Under the pieces are notes generated by a model. It had not been told where the DNA came from, searched no databases, and saw only the letters and a program-made list of their open reading frames with translations. A DNA stretch of 64,000 bases, taken from assembly GCA_963627995.1 (NCBI GenBank), contig CAVGCV010000003.1:62001-126000 (forward strand), given 5' to 3'. Shown here one piece after another: positions 1-8,604 of this stretch (its first letter is position 1; each line of letters opens with the position of its first letter). Source of the stretch: UBA3839 sp963627995. Lineage in GTDB: Bacteria > Bacteroidota > Bacteroidia > Bacteroidales > Bacteroidaceae. Position numbers and translations under genes: made by a program.

Positions 1-50
1 GTGGTGCTGGCGACGATGGTGCGGTAGGCCTTGGTCTTCGATACGTCCAT
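1..50 (-). CDS. Partial CDS, possible polysaccharide flippase (N-terminus only)
   Basis: An ATG at 50-48 on the minus strand opens a frame to the window edge reading MDVSKTKAYRTIVAST. It starts 12 bases after the stop of the family 2 glycosyltransferase, so the two are probably co-transcribed. The opening resembles the short basic start and T-I/T-A-S-T stretch of Bacteroidota Wzx-type oligosaccharide translocases, and a flippase would fit beside a glycosyltransferase. Only 16 complete codons are visible, so the product name is a guess. Confidence 0.4.
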   Translation of the reverse strand, partial: MDVSKTKAYRTIVAST

Positions 51-62
51 GTCGGTGCTGTG

Positions 63-1145
63 CTATGGCCGGGAGGCCGGCGCGCTGCGCGGCGGTGCCT
101 CGCCGGGCGCGCCGCTGCGGCGGAAAATGAGCCGTGGGAGGGTGTCGGCGAGGAACGCCGGGCGATATTTCAGCGCGAAGACGAGGAACAGGAGGCGGAA
201 GTGCCACCCGTGGCGGAAGCGTCGGCGCAGGTCGTCGGGCAGGAGCTGCGGGCGGATGTGGCGGAATGCGTCGGCCAGCGCGCCGACAATCTCGCCCTCG
301 CTGCCGCGCAGCCGGGGCGAGTGGGCGACGAACAGGCGGAGGTTGCTGCGCCATTCGCAGAAGGCCTTGAGCTGCATGGAGCGGTATTCGTTGCTGTCGG
401 CCCCGAACTCGCGCTGCATGAGCAGTAGCAGCTCGGTGTTGGTGTGCAGCGTCTGGAAGCGCCTCGGGCCGACGCGCATCGTGATGGACTCGCCGTGGCG
501 GCGGTAGTGGTAGGTGGCGTTGCCGAACGCCACGCGGCGCGCGTTCAGCAAGTAGAGCCGCTCGTCCACCTCGTCGGAGTTGATCCATATCGCGCCGTGG
601 GGCCGCGGATAGCACAGGTTGGTCCATGCCGACCTGCGGTAGAGCCCTCCCGCGCCTCCGATGCGCCATGCCGGGATTGTCGCCGCCACGAGGTCGCGCC
701 CGCGGTAGACGCGCGCCGTGTCGATGCTTGCGTCGGGCAGCGTCAGTGCCTCCGTTCCCTCGGCTTCGCCCGTGAAGAGCATCCGGGGATAGACGATGTC
801 GGCGTCGGTCTGCGCCTGCCGCGCGCGCAGGGTGCGGAGGTAGTCGTCGCCCCATGTGTCGTCGGCGTCGAGGAACGCCACGTATTCGCCCCTCGACTCA
901 TAGACGGCGCGGTCGCGCGGCATCTTTGCCGACCCGCTGTTGGGCTGCGTGAAGAGGCGGATGCGGCGGTCGGATTCCGCCCAGTCCGCCAGCAGCCGCC
1001 CGCTGTTGTCCGTCGACCCGTCATCGACCACCACCCACTCCCAGTTGTCGTCGTGCTGGCGGAGGATGCTTTCGTAGGCCATGGGCAGGTATTTGGCTGC
1101 GTTGTAGACGGGCGTGACGATGGAGACGAGTGGCGGGCGGTTCAT
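63..1145 (-). CDS. Family 2 glycosyltransferase
   Basis: A 360-residue cytoplasmic GT-A glycosyltransferase that would transfer a sugar from a nucleotide sugar to a surface glycan. The N-terminal fold is clear: VSIVTPVYNA at about 7-16, VDDGSTD at 40-46, and the metal-binding DADD at 93-96. The C-terminal third is basic with no clear membrane span. The usual small-residue loop before the DxD is present as GSAK, but the expected Asn-X-Ala after it is changed to MPRDRA. Acceptor and donor cannot be read from sequence. It follows the helicase gene by 67 bases and precedes a possible flippase start, suggesting an exopolysaccharide or O-antigen locus continuing off the left edge. Confidence 0.88.
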   Translation of the reverse strand: MNRPPLVSIVTPVYNAAKYLPMAYESILRQHDDNWEWVVVDDGSTDNSGRLLADWAESDRRIRLFTQPNSGSAKMPRDRAVYESRGEYVAFLDADDTWGDDYLRTLRARQAQTDADIVYPRMLFTGEAEGTEALTLPDASIDTARVYRGRDLVAATIPAWRIGGAGGLYRRSAWTNLCYPRPHGAIWINSDEVDERLYLLNARRVAFGNATYHYRRHGESITMRVGPRRFQTLHTNTELLLLMQREFGADSNEYRSMQLKAFCEWRSNLRLFVAHSPRLRGSEGEIVGALADAFRHIRPQLLPDDLRRRFRHGWHFRLLFLVFALKYRPAFLADTLPRLIFRRSGAPGEAPPRSAPASRP

Positions 1146-1212
1146 GGATGCGGGTGGGGTTTACGACAATAAACGTGGGGCTGCGGTGAATATTGTTCCG
1201 GACGGTGGCGAA

Positions 1213-3438
1213 CTATGGCCGGAGGGTCTGCACGATGAGCCGGAACTCGGCGAACGGGATGTCGGACGGCAGGAAGCGCGCGAGGTCGTGGTCGTGTTCG
1301 GGCATGCCCTCGCGTTGCAGCAGCTGGCGCACGAATTCGGTGTGGGCGGGCGGAATGAGCTTGTCGGCAGTGACTTCGCCCGTCTCCAAATAGCGGGCGA
1401 GGTGGGAGAACACGGTGCCGGGCGTGAGCGCGCGCGCCTCGGCAATCTGCGGCACCGTCATGCCCTCTCGGAAGAGGCGGAGCGAATGCTCGTGCGTGCG
1501 CTCCCTGGGCTGCTTCGGCTCTTTGGCCTTCTTCCGGCTGCGCTTGTCCGCGCCCTTTTCTCCCTCGTCGAGGCGAAGGAGTGCGTTGGCCTTGTCGTGG
1601 AGGTAGGTCTTGGGCGCGAATCCGTGGGCGACGGTGCGCTCGAGCGTTCCGATTTTCGTGCGGAGGTCGAGCGCAAGGGGGTCGAGCGCGTTGCCGAGCA
1701 GCTTCTTCACGGCTTTGTTCGCCAGTTTGCCATGGCACGCAGCGGTCTTCGCGGCGAGGGGGACGAGCTGCTGCAGCTGTTCGGCGAAGTAGGCGGACGC
1801 CTTGCCTATGCGCTCCTGCACTTGTGCGTCGGCGGCCATGCCGGCGGGGCGGTCGTGGCGGCCGAGGAGTGCGGCGTACTGGGCGCGGAACTTCGCGGCG
1901 ACGGCGGCGACGCTGTCCTTGAGTCGGGCTGTCGCCGCCTGCCACTCGTCGGCCAGTTCGCTCTGCTGCCGGGACAGGTGTTCTTGGAAGATGCGCGCGA
2001 CGCGCTCCGCCTCTTGCTGGAGCGCGCTGAAATCGAACAGCTCGTCCACGAGCGTCAGGAAGTAGGCGCACTGCCGCTGCGGCAGTTGCGCGGGGGCGGT
2101 TTGTGCGGCCTGCAACTTCTGGCGGATGTAGGCCTGCACGTGGGGGTCGGAGGCAAGGGCGTGCAGTTCGACGGGGTGCGAGAGGACGATGCCCTCGAGG
2201 CTGCGGCAGCGGCTCAGCGCCACGTACACCTGTCCCGGGGCGAACGACGCGTTGATGTCGAGGACGGCGCGGTCGAACGTCAGGCCCTGACTTTTGTGGA
2301 CGGTGATTGCCCATGCGAGCCGGAGCGGATACTGCCGGAACGTGCCGATGACCACCTCGCGGATTTCCTTGGTCTGCTCGTCGATGCTCACCTTTGTGTT
2401 CTCCCAGTCCATGGGCTGCACGTCGATGGGGGTGGGCGTGTCGGCGCAGGCGATGGTGATGCTGCCGCTGGCGAGGCTCGCGACGTGGCCGATTTTCCCG
2501 TTGTAGAACAGGTGGGCGGGCGAGGTGTCGTTCTTGATGAACATCACCTGCGCGCCCACTTTCAATCTGAGCCGCCGGTCGGCAGGAAAGGAGGTGTCGG
2601 GGAAGTCGCCTTCGACGACGGCCTCGTAGTGGCGCTCGCGCTGCGGGAGCGCGCTCAGCATGCGCTCGTTGTACTGCTGCGCCATGCGGTTGTGGGTGGT
2701 AAGGCGGATGCACTCGTCCGCCTCGCTGGGAACGTAGCCGGGGATGTAGCGCGCGTTGAGCGCCTCGACGGTGGAAGTGTCGAGCCGGCCGTCGCGAATC
2801 TTTCCGAGCAGCGAGATGAAATGCGTGTCGCTCTGCCGGTAGATTTGCCGCAGTTCGATGGTGACGTAGTGGATGTTCTGGAGCGCGTGGCTGGCGAAGA
2901 AATAGGGCGTGTCGTAGTACTGGCGCAGCACCGCCCACTCGGCGTCGGTGGCGACGGGTGCGAGTTGTTGCAGGTCGCCGATGAGGAGCAGCTGCACGCC
3001 TCCAAACGGGCGGTGGCGGTCCTTGTAGCGGCGGAGCGTGTCGTCGATGGCGTCGAGCAGGTCTGCGCGCACCATGCTTATCTCGTCAATCACGAGCAAG
3101 TCCATGGTGCGGATGATGTTGCGCTTCTCGCGGCTCATCTGCACGTGGCGGTTGCGGCCGTTGCCCGGCGCGCCCTCCTGCTCCGCGTACCGCGCGCCGG
3201 GCACATGCACTCCGATGGGCAGCTGGAAGAAAGAGTGTATCGTCACGCCCTGCGCGTTGATGGCCGCCACGCCCGTGGGCGCGACGACCACCATGCGCTT
3301 GGGCGACAGCTCGCGGATGCGTCGGAGGAATGTGGTTTTCCCCGTTCCAGCCTTGCCGGTGAGGAACACGCTCGTGCCGGTGCTTTCGATGTACTGCCAC
3401 GCGAGATTCATCTCGTTGTTGTGTCGATTTGTTTCCAT
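1213..3438 (-). CDS. PIF1/RecD-like helicase with C-terminal helix-turn-helix domain
   Basis: A 741-residue superfamily 1 helicase. Walker A GKAGTGKTT lies at 28-36, the PTGVAA segment at about 54-59, and Walker B LLVIDEISM at 114-122. The late helicase motif WAITVHKSQGLTFDRAVLD and the YVALSRCRS motif are present, so both ATPase lobes look intact. The last roughly 100 residues, after a Lys/Arg-rich linker, form a helix-turn-helix-like region (SLRLFREGMTVPQIAEARALTPGTV is its core, cited as positions about 650-675). This architecture is common in Bacteroidota, and its cellular role is not settled. It begins 90 bases after the YgiQ-type gene on the same strand. Confidence 0.85.
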   Translation of the reverse strand: METNRHNNEMNLAWQYIESTGTSVFLTGKAGTGKTTFLRRIRELSPKRMVVVAPTGVAAINAQGVTIHSFFQLPIGVHVPGARYAEQEGAPGNGRNRHVQMSREKRNIIRTMDLLVIDEISMVRADLLDAIDDTLRRYKDRHRPFGGVQLLLIGDLQQLAPVATDAEWAVLRQYYDTPYFFASHALQNIHYVTIELRQIYRQSDTHFISLLGKIRDGRLDTSTVEALNARYIPGYVPSEADECIRLTTHNRMAQQYNERMLSALPQRERHYEAVVEGDFPDTSFPADRRLRLKVGAQVMFIKNDTSPAHLFYNGKIGHVASLASGSITIACADTPTPIDVQPMDWENTKVSIDEQTKEIREVVIGTFRQYPLRLAWAITVHKSQGLTFDRAVLDINASFAPGQVYVALSRCRSLEGIVLSHPVELHALASDPHVQAYIRQKLQAAQTAPAQLPQRQCAYFLTLVDELFDFSALQQEAERVARIFQEHLSRQQSELADEWQAATARLKDSVAAVAAKFRAQYAALLGRHDRPAGMAADAQVQERIGKASAYFAEQLQQLVPLAAKTAACHGKLANKAVKKLLGNALDPLALDLRTKIGTLERTVAHGFAPKTYLHDKANALLRLDEGEKGADKRSRKKAKEPKQPRERTHEHSLRLFREGMTVPQIAEARALTPGTVFSHLARYLETGEVTADKLIPPAHTEFVRQLLQREGMPEHDHDLARFLPSDIPFAEFRLIVQTLRP

Positions 3439-3528
3439 GGGGTCGTCGTGTTGTTGGGGGCGTGCGCCGGTGGGGCTCGCGGTGCGCCGGGCGCCGCTGT
3501 CTGCCGACGCGTGCTTCTGTGCGGGGCG

Positions 3529-5430
3529 TTATTTCCTGAAAAGCTTGTCGATGAGGTCTTCGCGGTGCATCCTGCGGAGCTCACGGACGATGTTCTGCCG
3601 TTCCGACGGCTTGTACCAGAAGAAGAACTGGCGTTGCGCCTGTTTGTCGCGGGGCAACTTGGCGGAGAAAACGGGCTGAAGCGTGTAGGGGTGCAGTCCG
3701 GTGTACCAAGTCTCGGTGGACACCGTCATGGGCGTTGGCGTGAAGTCCTGCACCTGCTCGAGGCGGAAGTCGAGGTGCTTGGTCAGCACGGCGAGTTCGG
3801 CCATGTCCTGCTCCGTGCATCCCGGGTGCGAGCTGATGAAGTAGGGGATGAGCTGCTGGTTGAGATGTTCCTCGCGGTTGATTTGGTCGAACTGTCGCTT
3901 GAACTCATAGAAGAGTTTGAACGAGGGCTTGCGCATGAGCTGTAGCACGCTGTCGGAGGTGTGTTCCGGCGCCACTTTCAGTCGTCCGCTTACGTGGCGG
4001 ACGATGAGTTCGCGCAGGTAGCGTGCGTTCTGGCGGTTGGTGTGCTCGTCGCCCGTGTCGTGGAGGAGCAGGTCGTAGCGCACGCCGCTGCCGACAAAGC
4101 TCTTTTTGATGCCGGGCAGGGCGTCGACGCTGTGGTAGATGTCGAGCAGGAGGCTGTGGTCGGTGTTGAGATTGTTGCAGACGGAGGGATGGATGCAGGA
4201 CGGACGCTTGCAGCGGTGGCAGCGGCTGAGGTCGCGCCCGTGCATGGCATACATGTTTGCGCTTGGCCCTCCGAGGTCGCTGAGATAGCCCTTGAAGTCG
4301 GGCATGCGCGTGATGGCCTCGACTTCCTTCAGTATGCTCTTTTTCGAGCGCGAGGTGATGAATTTCCCCTGGTGTGCGGAGATGGTGCAGAAGGCGCACC
4401 CTCCGAAGCATCCCCGGTGGAGGCACACGGAGAATTTGATCATGTCGTAGGCAGGGATGCGCTTCCCCTTGTACTTGGGATGAGGGAGGCGCGTGTAGGG
4501 AAGGTCGAAGGCTTTGTCGAGCTCGTCCTGCGTCATTGGCTGGAAGGGAGGGCAGACGACGACGCACTGGCTGCCGACGCGTTGGATGATGCGCTGCGCC
4601 TGGTATTTGTTGGATTCCTCCTCGATGTGGCGGAAATTCTCGGCTTGGCAGCGCTTGCTGCGCAGGCAGTCCTCGTGGGAATGGAGCACGATGTCGTCGG
4701 GGCGCACGCCGCCCGGAATTTCCTTCTCCGACAGCAGCATGGCGGTTTGGCGCTGCGGGTGGCGCAGCATGAGGCTGCGGAAGCGGGCGGTGTCCATTTC
4801 GTGGGGCGATGCCGCTGCGGAGCCGATGTGGTCGAGCAGCAGACGGACGAGCGAGGCGAGGGGCTTCTCGCCCATTCCGTACACGAGCAGATCGGCCCCG
4901 CTGTCGCAGAGGATGCTGCGGCGGAGCGCGTCGCTCCAGTAGTCGTAGTGCGTGAGGCGGCGTAGCGAAGCCTCAATGCCGCCGAGTACGACCGGGACGT
5001 CGGGATAGAGCCGTTTCAGTATTTGGGTGTAGACGACGGACGGGTACTCCGGCCGGAGGTCGTGCCGTCCGTCGGGCGAGTAGGCGTCCTCGGAGCGGAG
5101 GCGGCGCGCGGCCGTGTATTTGTTCACCATGGAGTCCATGCACCCCGGCGACACGCCGAAGAACAGTCGGGGGCGGCCCAGCTTCTTGAAGTCGCGGAAA
5201 TCGCCGTGCCAGTCGGGCTGGGGTACGATGGCGACGCGCAGGCCTTGGCTTTCCAGCACCCTCCCGACTACGGCCGCGCCGAAAGATGGATGGTCGACAT
5301 AGGCGTCGCCGCTGAAGAGAACCACGTCGAGCATGTCCCAGCCGCGCAGCTCGACTTCCTTTCGCGTGGTGGGCAGCCAGTCGGTGAGTGTGTGGGGCGT
5401 GGTGTTGGCGCGCGTTTCGTTATTCTTCAC
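3529..5430 (-). CDS. YgiQ family radical SAM protein
   Basis: About 633 residues. The Fe-S cluster motif CLHRGCFGGCAFCTI sits at about 333-347 and gives the CxxxCxxC radical SAM signature in the YgiQ spacing. An N-terminal LTDWLPTTRKEVELRGWD block, a YGMGEKPL stretch and the cysteine-rich CHRCKRPSCIHPSVC segment also match the family. The substrate of YgiQ proteins is unknown. I chose the GTG start at 5430 because it gives the short N-terminus usual in the family and overlaps the upstream stop by 11 bases. A TTG at 5457 would add nine residues. It is co-transcribed with the 102-residue gene. Confidence 0.9.
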   Translation of the reverse strand: MKNNETRANTTPHTLTDWLPTTRKEVELRGWDMLDVVLFSGDAYVDHPSFGAAVVGRVLESQGLRVAIVPQPDWHGDFRDFKKLGRPRLFFGVSPGCMDSMVNKYTAARRLRSEDAYSPDGRHDLRPEYPSVVYTQILKRLYPDVPVVLGGIEASLRRLTHYDYWSDALRRSILCDSGADLLVYGMGEKPLASLVRLLLDHIGSAAASPHEMDTARFRSLMLRHPQRQTAMLLSEKEIPGGVRPDDIVLHSHEDCLRSKRCQAENFRHIEEESNKYQAQRIIQRVGSQCVVVCPPFQPMTQDELDKAFDLPYTRLPHPKYKGKRIPAYDMIKFSVCLHRGCFGGCAFCTISAHQGKFITSRSKKSILKEVEAITRMPDFKGYLSDLGGPSANMYAMHGRDLSRCHRCKRPSCIHPSVCNNLNTDHSLLLDIYHSVDALPGIKKSFVGSGVRYDLLLHDTGDEHTNRQNARYLRELIVRHVSGRLKVAPEHTSDSVLQLMRKPSFKLFYEFKRQFDQINREEHLNQQLIPYFISSHPGCTEQDMAELAVLTKHLDFRLEQVQDFTPTPMTVSTETWYTGLHPYTLQPVFSAKLPRDKQAQRQFFFWYKPSERQNIVRELRRMHREDLIDKLFRK

Positions 5431-5728
5431 TTTTCGCTTTCTCTTCGCTCCATGCAACGTAGGCTGCGATGAGCTCGCGCAGTCCGTACACCTTCATGTT
5501 GTCGTGGAAAATGACCTCGCGGCACAGCGTGGCGAGGTCGTCGCAGCGGTCGTTCCGTATGATGAACGCGCGTGCGTTTTGCTTGAGCTTCTCCAGCGTC
5601 TTGTCATCGACGATGCCGTTGCTGAGCACAAGCCCGTCGAGAAGTGAGTATTTTTCGATGGCTTGGAAGTTTTCCTCCGACACGTTGATGTGGCGCGTGC
5701 CGGTGGGGTTTGTCTGTATGGTGGTCAT
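5420..5728 (-). CDS. Conserved-looking small protein of unknown function
   Basis: A 102-residue soluble protein with no signal peptide or membrane segment. It is rich in charged helices (DDKTLEKLKQNARAF; NMKVYGLRELIAAYVAWSEEK). The ATG overlaps the TGA of the upstream amidase-like gene in an ATGA arrangement (5725-5728), and its 3' end overlaps the YgiQ gene. The tight packing on both sides argues that it is real and translationally coupled. I do not recognise the family. Confidence 0.75.
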   Translation of the reverse strand: MTTIQTNPTGTRHINVSEENFQAIEKYSLLDGLVLSNGIVDDKTLEKLKQNARAFIIRNDRCDDLATLCREVIFHDNMKVYGLRELIAAYVAWSEEKAKSEE

Positions 5729-8592
5729 GGGGTGTGTGGTTGGTTGCAGAGAAAGTTCACGACTGCGCCCATGAGCCGGTTGCGGCTCGTCGGGTCGGTG
5801 ATGGCTTCGAGGGGAAATCCGAATGTGACCGCCTTGTAGTCGCTCCCGTCGTAGGCTACGGCTGCCGGGCTTCCGTTGGCATAGGCGAGCATGGCGAAAG
5901 CGTTTCCGGCAGGATAGCACGTTTCGGGGCATGGCACGGAGTAGCTTTGCGGGTTGATGTCGCGGTAAATGTCGAATACAAGTCCGCATCCATTGACTTC
6001 TCGGACGCTCTTGTCGGCAATGGAGCCGCCGTAGCTGCATTTCAGCGTCGTGGCGCAGGCGACGCCTTGCCGCTTGAAGAGGTTTCCGCCGGTGAGTAGT
6101 ATGCTCCCTCCCTGTCGGCAGTATTGCTCGACAAGCTGCGATGTCTGCGGGTTGAACTGCGTTTGCGTGCCGAATACGATGTCCATCATTTGGTAGCGCG
6201 ATGCGCTTGGCGCGGGAATGCGCCCTTTCAGAAGCGCCGACTCGCTGCACGAGGCGAACGAGTGCCTGCCCGTCAGTTGTATTCCCTTTCCGTGGAGGAA
6301 TACATAGTCGAACGTGTTGCCCATCATGACCGTGCCCTCCAATTCGCTCCCGCTGTAGCCCAGCCCGCTTGTGGAGAGCGACCCGACGCGGGTCTTGTCT
6401 GCGACGACTTGCCGGCCGCAGTAGCCGGCGAAGGCGCCGTAGGGCACTCCGGGGTCAGCGTCGATGTCGAAGCCCTGGCGCGTGGCCGTGTTGAAACTTG
6501 CTGGCCCCGACAGCCGGGTGAACGCATTGACGATGAGTGCCGTCCCCGTGTTCTTGGACGCAATGCACGCGGCGAGCGTTTCGGACGGAAAGCTGCGCCC
6601 TCCCTTGTTCACTGCGCACACGCGGAAAGAATAGATTTCGTCGGGACGGAGGTGGACGGCATGGGACGTGCCCGATACGAGCGTGCCGTTGTCGAAGTCG
6701 CCATAGCCCCGGCGCGTATAGACCACGTAGCGCGCGGGCCGCGCCGTCGGCTCGCCGGGGTCGTCGACGGGCTGCCACGTGAGGACGGCGTTGCCGCGCT
6801 GCTCGTCGAGCTGGACGGCGAAGTCGGTTACGGGCAACGGCTGGATGACGTATTTCCGGTTGTGCATGGTGGCCAGGTGCTTGACGACGGTCTTGTAGAC
6901 GGAGCGGCAGAAGTCGAACTTGAACTGCGGGTCGTAGCCCAGCTGCACGTCGGCGAAGTTCTGGTGGGAAAGCATTTCAAGGATAACGCTCGGCACTTGT
7001 GGCTCGCGCGTTTCGCCGTAGTTCCGGTTCCAGAGCTTGCGCACCTGCCAGCCGTAGCGCCGCAGGTCCGTGTTGAGGTTGGCAAGCAGCATGTTCGCCA
7101 GGTCGCGGCTGGCGTATCGGCTCACCCCTGCGGCGGTGACGCCGTCGTAGAAGCCCGTGGTGCAGACTGCCAGCGAGCCATAGGGCTGGTCGGTCGGCGA
7201 GATGCCCGCGTCGGAGTGGAATGCCAGCGCGAGCTCGAAGGGTACGCGCCGCCCCTGCCGGTGGGGAAGGTAGGCAGAGCCTCCGCCCAGTTCGTTGGTG
7301 GCGTAGGGACGGCAGAGGATGTCGCTCTTGTAGTCGTCCAGCCCGCGGTAGTTGTCATACACGGTGTCGGTCAATCCGGCCCACTGCGCCGAATAGCGCG
7401 CTCCCTCGGCGAACCGTGGAAGCCCGCTCGTCGCGCCGCCCTTGACGATGTTGCCCATTCCGCCGCCAAAGCGCACCGCGTCGGCCGTCACCACTCCGTG
7501 GCCCTTGCTCTGGCTCGTGAGCGCCACCATCCCGTAGTCGTGCTGCCCCTTGTCGAACTCGAACGTGCCGAGATAGACCCACGTGCCTCCACCCATTTGC
7601 TGGTTGATGGCGAAACGCGTGGCCCCGCCCTTGTGGTACACCGTGTATTGCGCGTCGTCGATAGAGTTGGGCAACGACTGATAAGATACATACACGGCGT
7701 ACTTCCCGCTCTCGGGTATGTTCGGAATCCACTGTGCCGTTGCCGCTCCTTTGGCCGAGGTCGCCGCCGTGTACCGGGCCGTGCCGTCGGCAAAAGGGTG
7801 GTCGTCGGCGGCGTAGGCGGCTTTCAGGTGGGCAAATCCTGGAATGGCGGTCGCCGCCCACTGGTGGCGTGCGCCTTTCTTGGCCGAATGCTCCATGTAG
7901 GCGCCGTTTTTCCGGGGCGTGTCGTTGTCGACGATGACCTCGTGCTTCTGCCAGTCGCGTTCGCGCGGCGTGAAGACGATCGCGCCGGCATTCTCCAGCA
8001 TGGGAATAATATAAGGTATGACGAACGTTTGCGTGAACAGATCTTCGCAGGTGCCGAACAGCCGAGGCCGCTGCCATTTCCACGTGTCTTTCGCCGTGTC
8101 GTAATAGCGTCCGTGGCTTTGCCACAGTGACAGGTGCGTTCCGTTGAGGCCGTCGGTGACGGCGTAGGGCTGCGAGAGGTTCGTCACCCACGGGGCCGCG
8201 TGGCTCTCGTGCTTCCATTTGCGCGCGTCGTCCTGTCTCCCCCGGCGCGCGGCGTTGGGGATGAGGTCGTGGATGGGGAGGCTGTCCGTCACGATGGTGA
8301 GGTCGTAGCGCGCGTAGCGTGCGGGCAGCTGGGCGCGGAAGTCGCGGTAAATCTTCGCCACGGCCTCCTCGGTGAAGAACTGTTCGGCAAAGCCGCCGCC
8401 GCACACGAGGCGGATGCGCTGCTTGCCGTCGTCCACGTCACATTCCACCAGCGTGGACTTGGGGTTGATTTGCGCGTCGGCCCGCTCGTAGTTCCCCAGG
8501 TGTCGGGTAAAGACTTCTTGGAGCGTCTGTGCGGAGGACGTGGCGGTGCACGCAGCCCAGAGGGCCAGTATGTGCGGAATGTGTCGTCGCAT
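5725..8592 (-). CDS. Secreted amidase/golvesin-type multidomain protein ('xanthan lyase' type of Bacteroidales)
   Basis: A 955-residue exported protein with a signal peptide ending near SSAQ (about residue 22). A golvesin/carbohydrate-binding-like beta domain lies around 270-385 (YAVYVSYQSLPNS, then FDKGQHDYGMVAL). It is followed by an amidase_3-like zinc hydrolase core with ALAFHSDAG near 455 and the acidic VILEMLSHQN near 540. A fibronectin type III domain lies at about 595-690, and the C-terminal 250 residues look like a Rossmann/GATase-like fold. Bacteroidales homologues are often labelled xanthan lyase; the amidase core suggests a cell-wall or peptide-glycan substrate instead. Twelve bases separate it from the T9SS plug gene, so they probably share a transcript. 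Confidence 0.8.
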   Translation of the reverse strand: MRRHIPHILALWAACTATSSAQTLQEVFTRHLGNYERADAQINPKSTLVECDVDDGKQRIRLVCGGGFAEQFFTEEAVAKIYRDFRAQLPARYARYDLTIVTDSLPIHDLIPNAARRGRQDDARKWKHESHAAPWVTNLSQPYAVTDGLNGTHLSLWQSHGRYYDTAKDTWKWQRPRLFGTCEDLFTQTFVIPYIIPMLENAGAIVFTPRERDWQKHEVIVDNDTPRKNGAYMEHSAKKGARHQWAATAIPGFAHLKAAYAADDHPFADGTARYTAATSAKGAATAQWIPNIPESGKYAVYVSYQSLPNSIDDAQYTVYHKGGATRFAINQQMGGGTWVYLGTFEFDKGQHDYGMVALTSQSKGHGVVTADAVRFGGGMGNIVKGGATSGLPRFAEGARYSAQWAGLTDTVYDNYRGLDDYKSDILCRPYATNELGGGSAYLPHRQGRRVPFELALAFHSDAGISPTDQPYGSLAVCTTGFYDGVTAAGVSRYASRDLANMLLANLNTDLRRYGWQVRKLWNRNYGETREPQVPSVILEMLSHQNFADVQLGYDPQFKFDFCRSVYKTVVKHLATMHNRKYVIQPLPVTDFAVQLDEQRGNAVLTWQPVDDPGEPTARPARYVVYTRRGYGDFDNGTLVSGTSHAVHLRPDEIYSFRVCAVNKGGRSFPSETLAACIASKNTGTALIVNAFTRLSGPASFNTATRQGFDIDADPGVPYGAFAGYCGRQVVADKTRVGSLSTSGLGYSGSELEGTVMMGNTFDYVFLHGKGIQLTGRHSFASCSESALLKGRIPAPSASRYQMMDIVFGTQTQFNPQTSQLVEQYCRQGGSILLTGGNLFKRQGVACATTLKCSYGGSIADKSVREVNGCGLVFDIYRDINPQSYSVPCPETCYPAGNAFAMLAYANGSPAAVAYDGSDYKAVTFGFPLEAITDPTSRNRLMGAVVNFLCNQPHTP

Positions 8593-8604
8593 GGTGCGTT
8601 CTGT

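Noticed and set aside
3439..3528. 22-base array in the helicase-YgiQ spacer (GTGCGCCGG repeated)
   Set aside because: The copies at 3462 and 3482 are 20 bases apart and later ones fall out of step, so the defining period is missing.
1114..3945. 943-codon plus-strand open frame opposite the helicase and YgiQ-type genes
   Set aside because: High-GC antisense shadow; the opposite strand encodes two complete conserved proteins.
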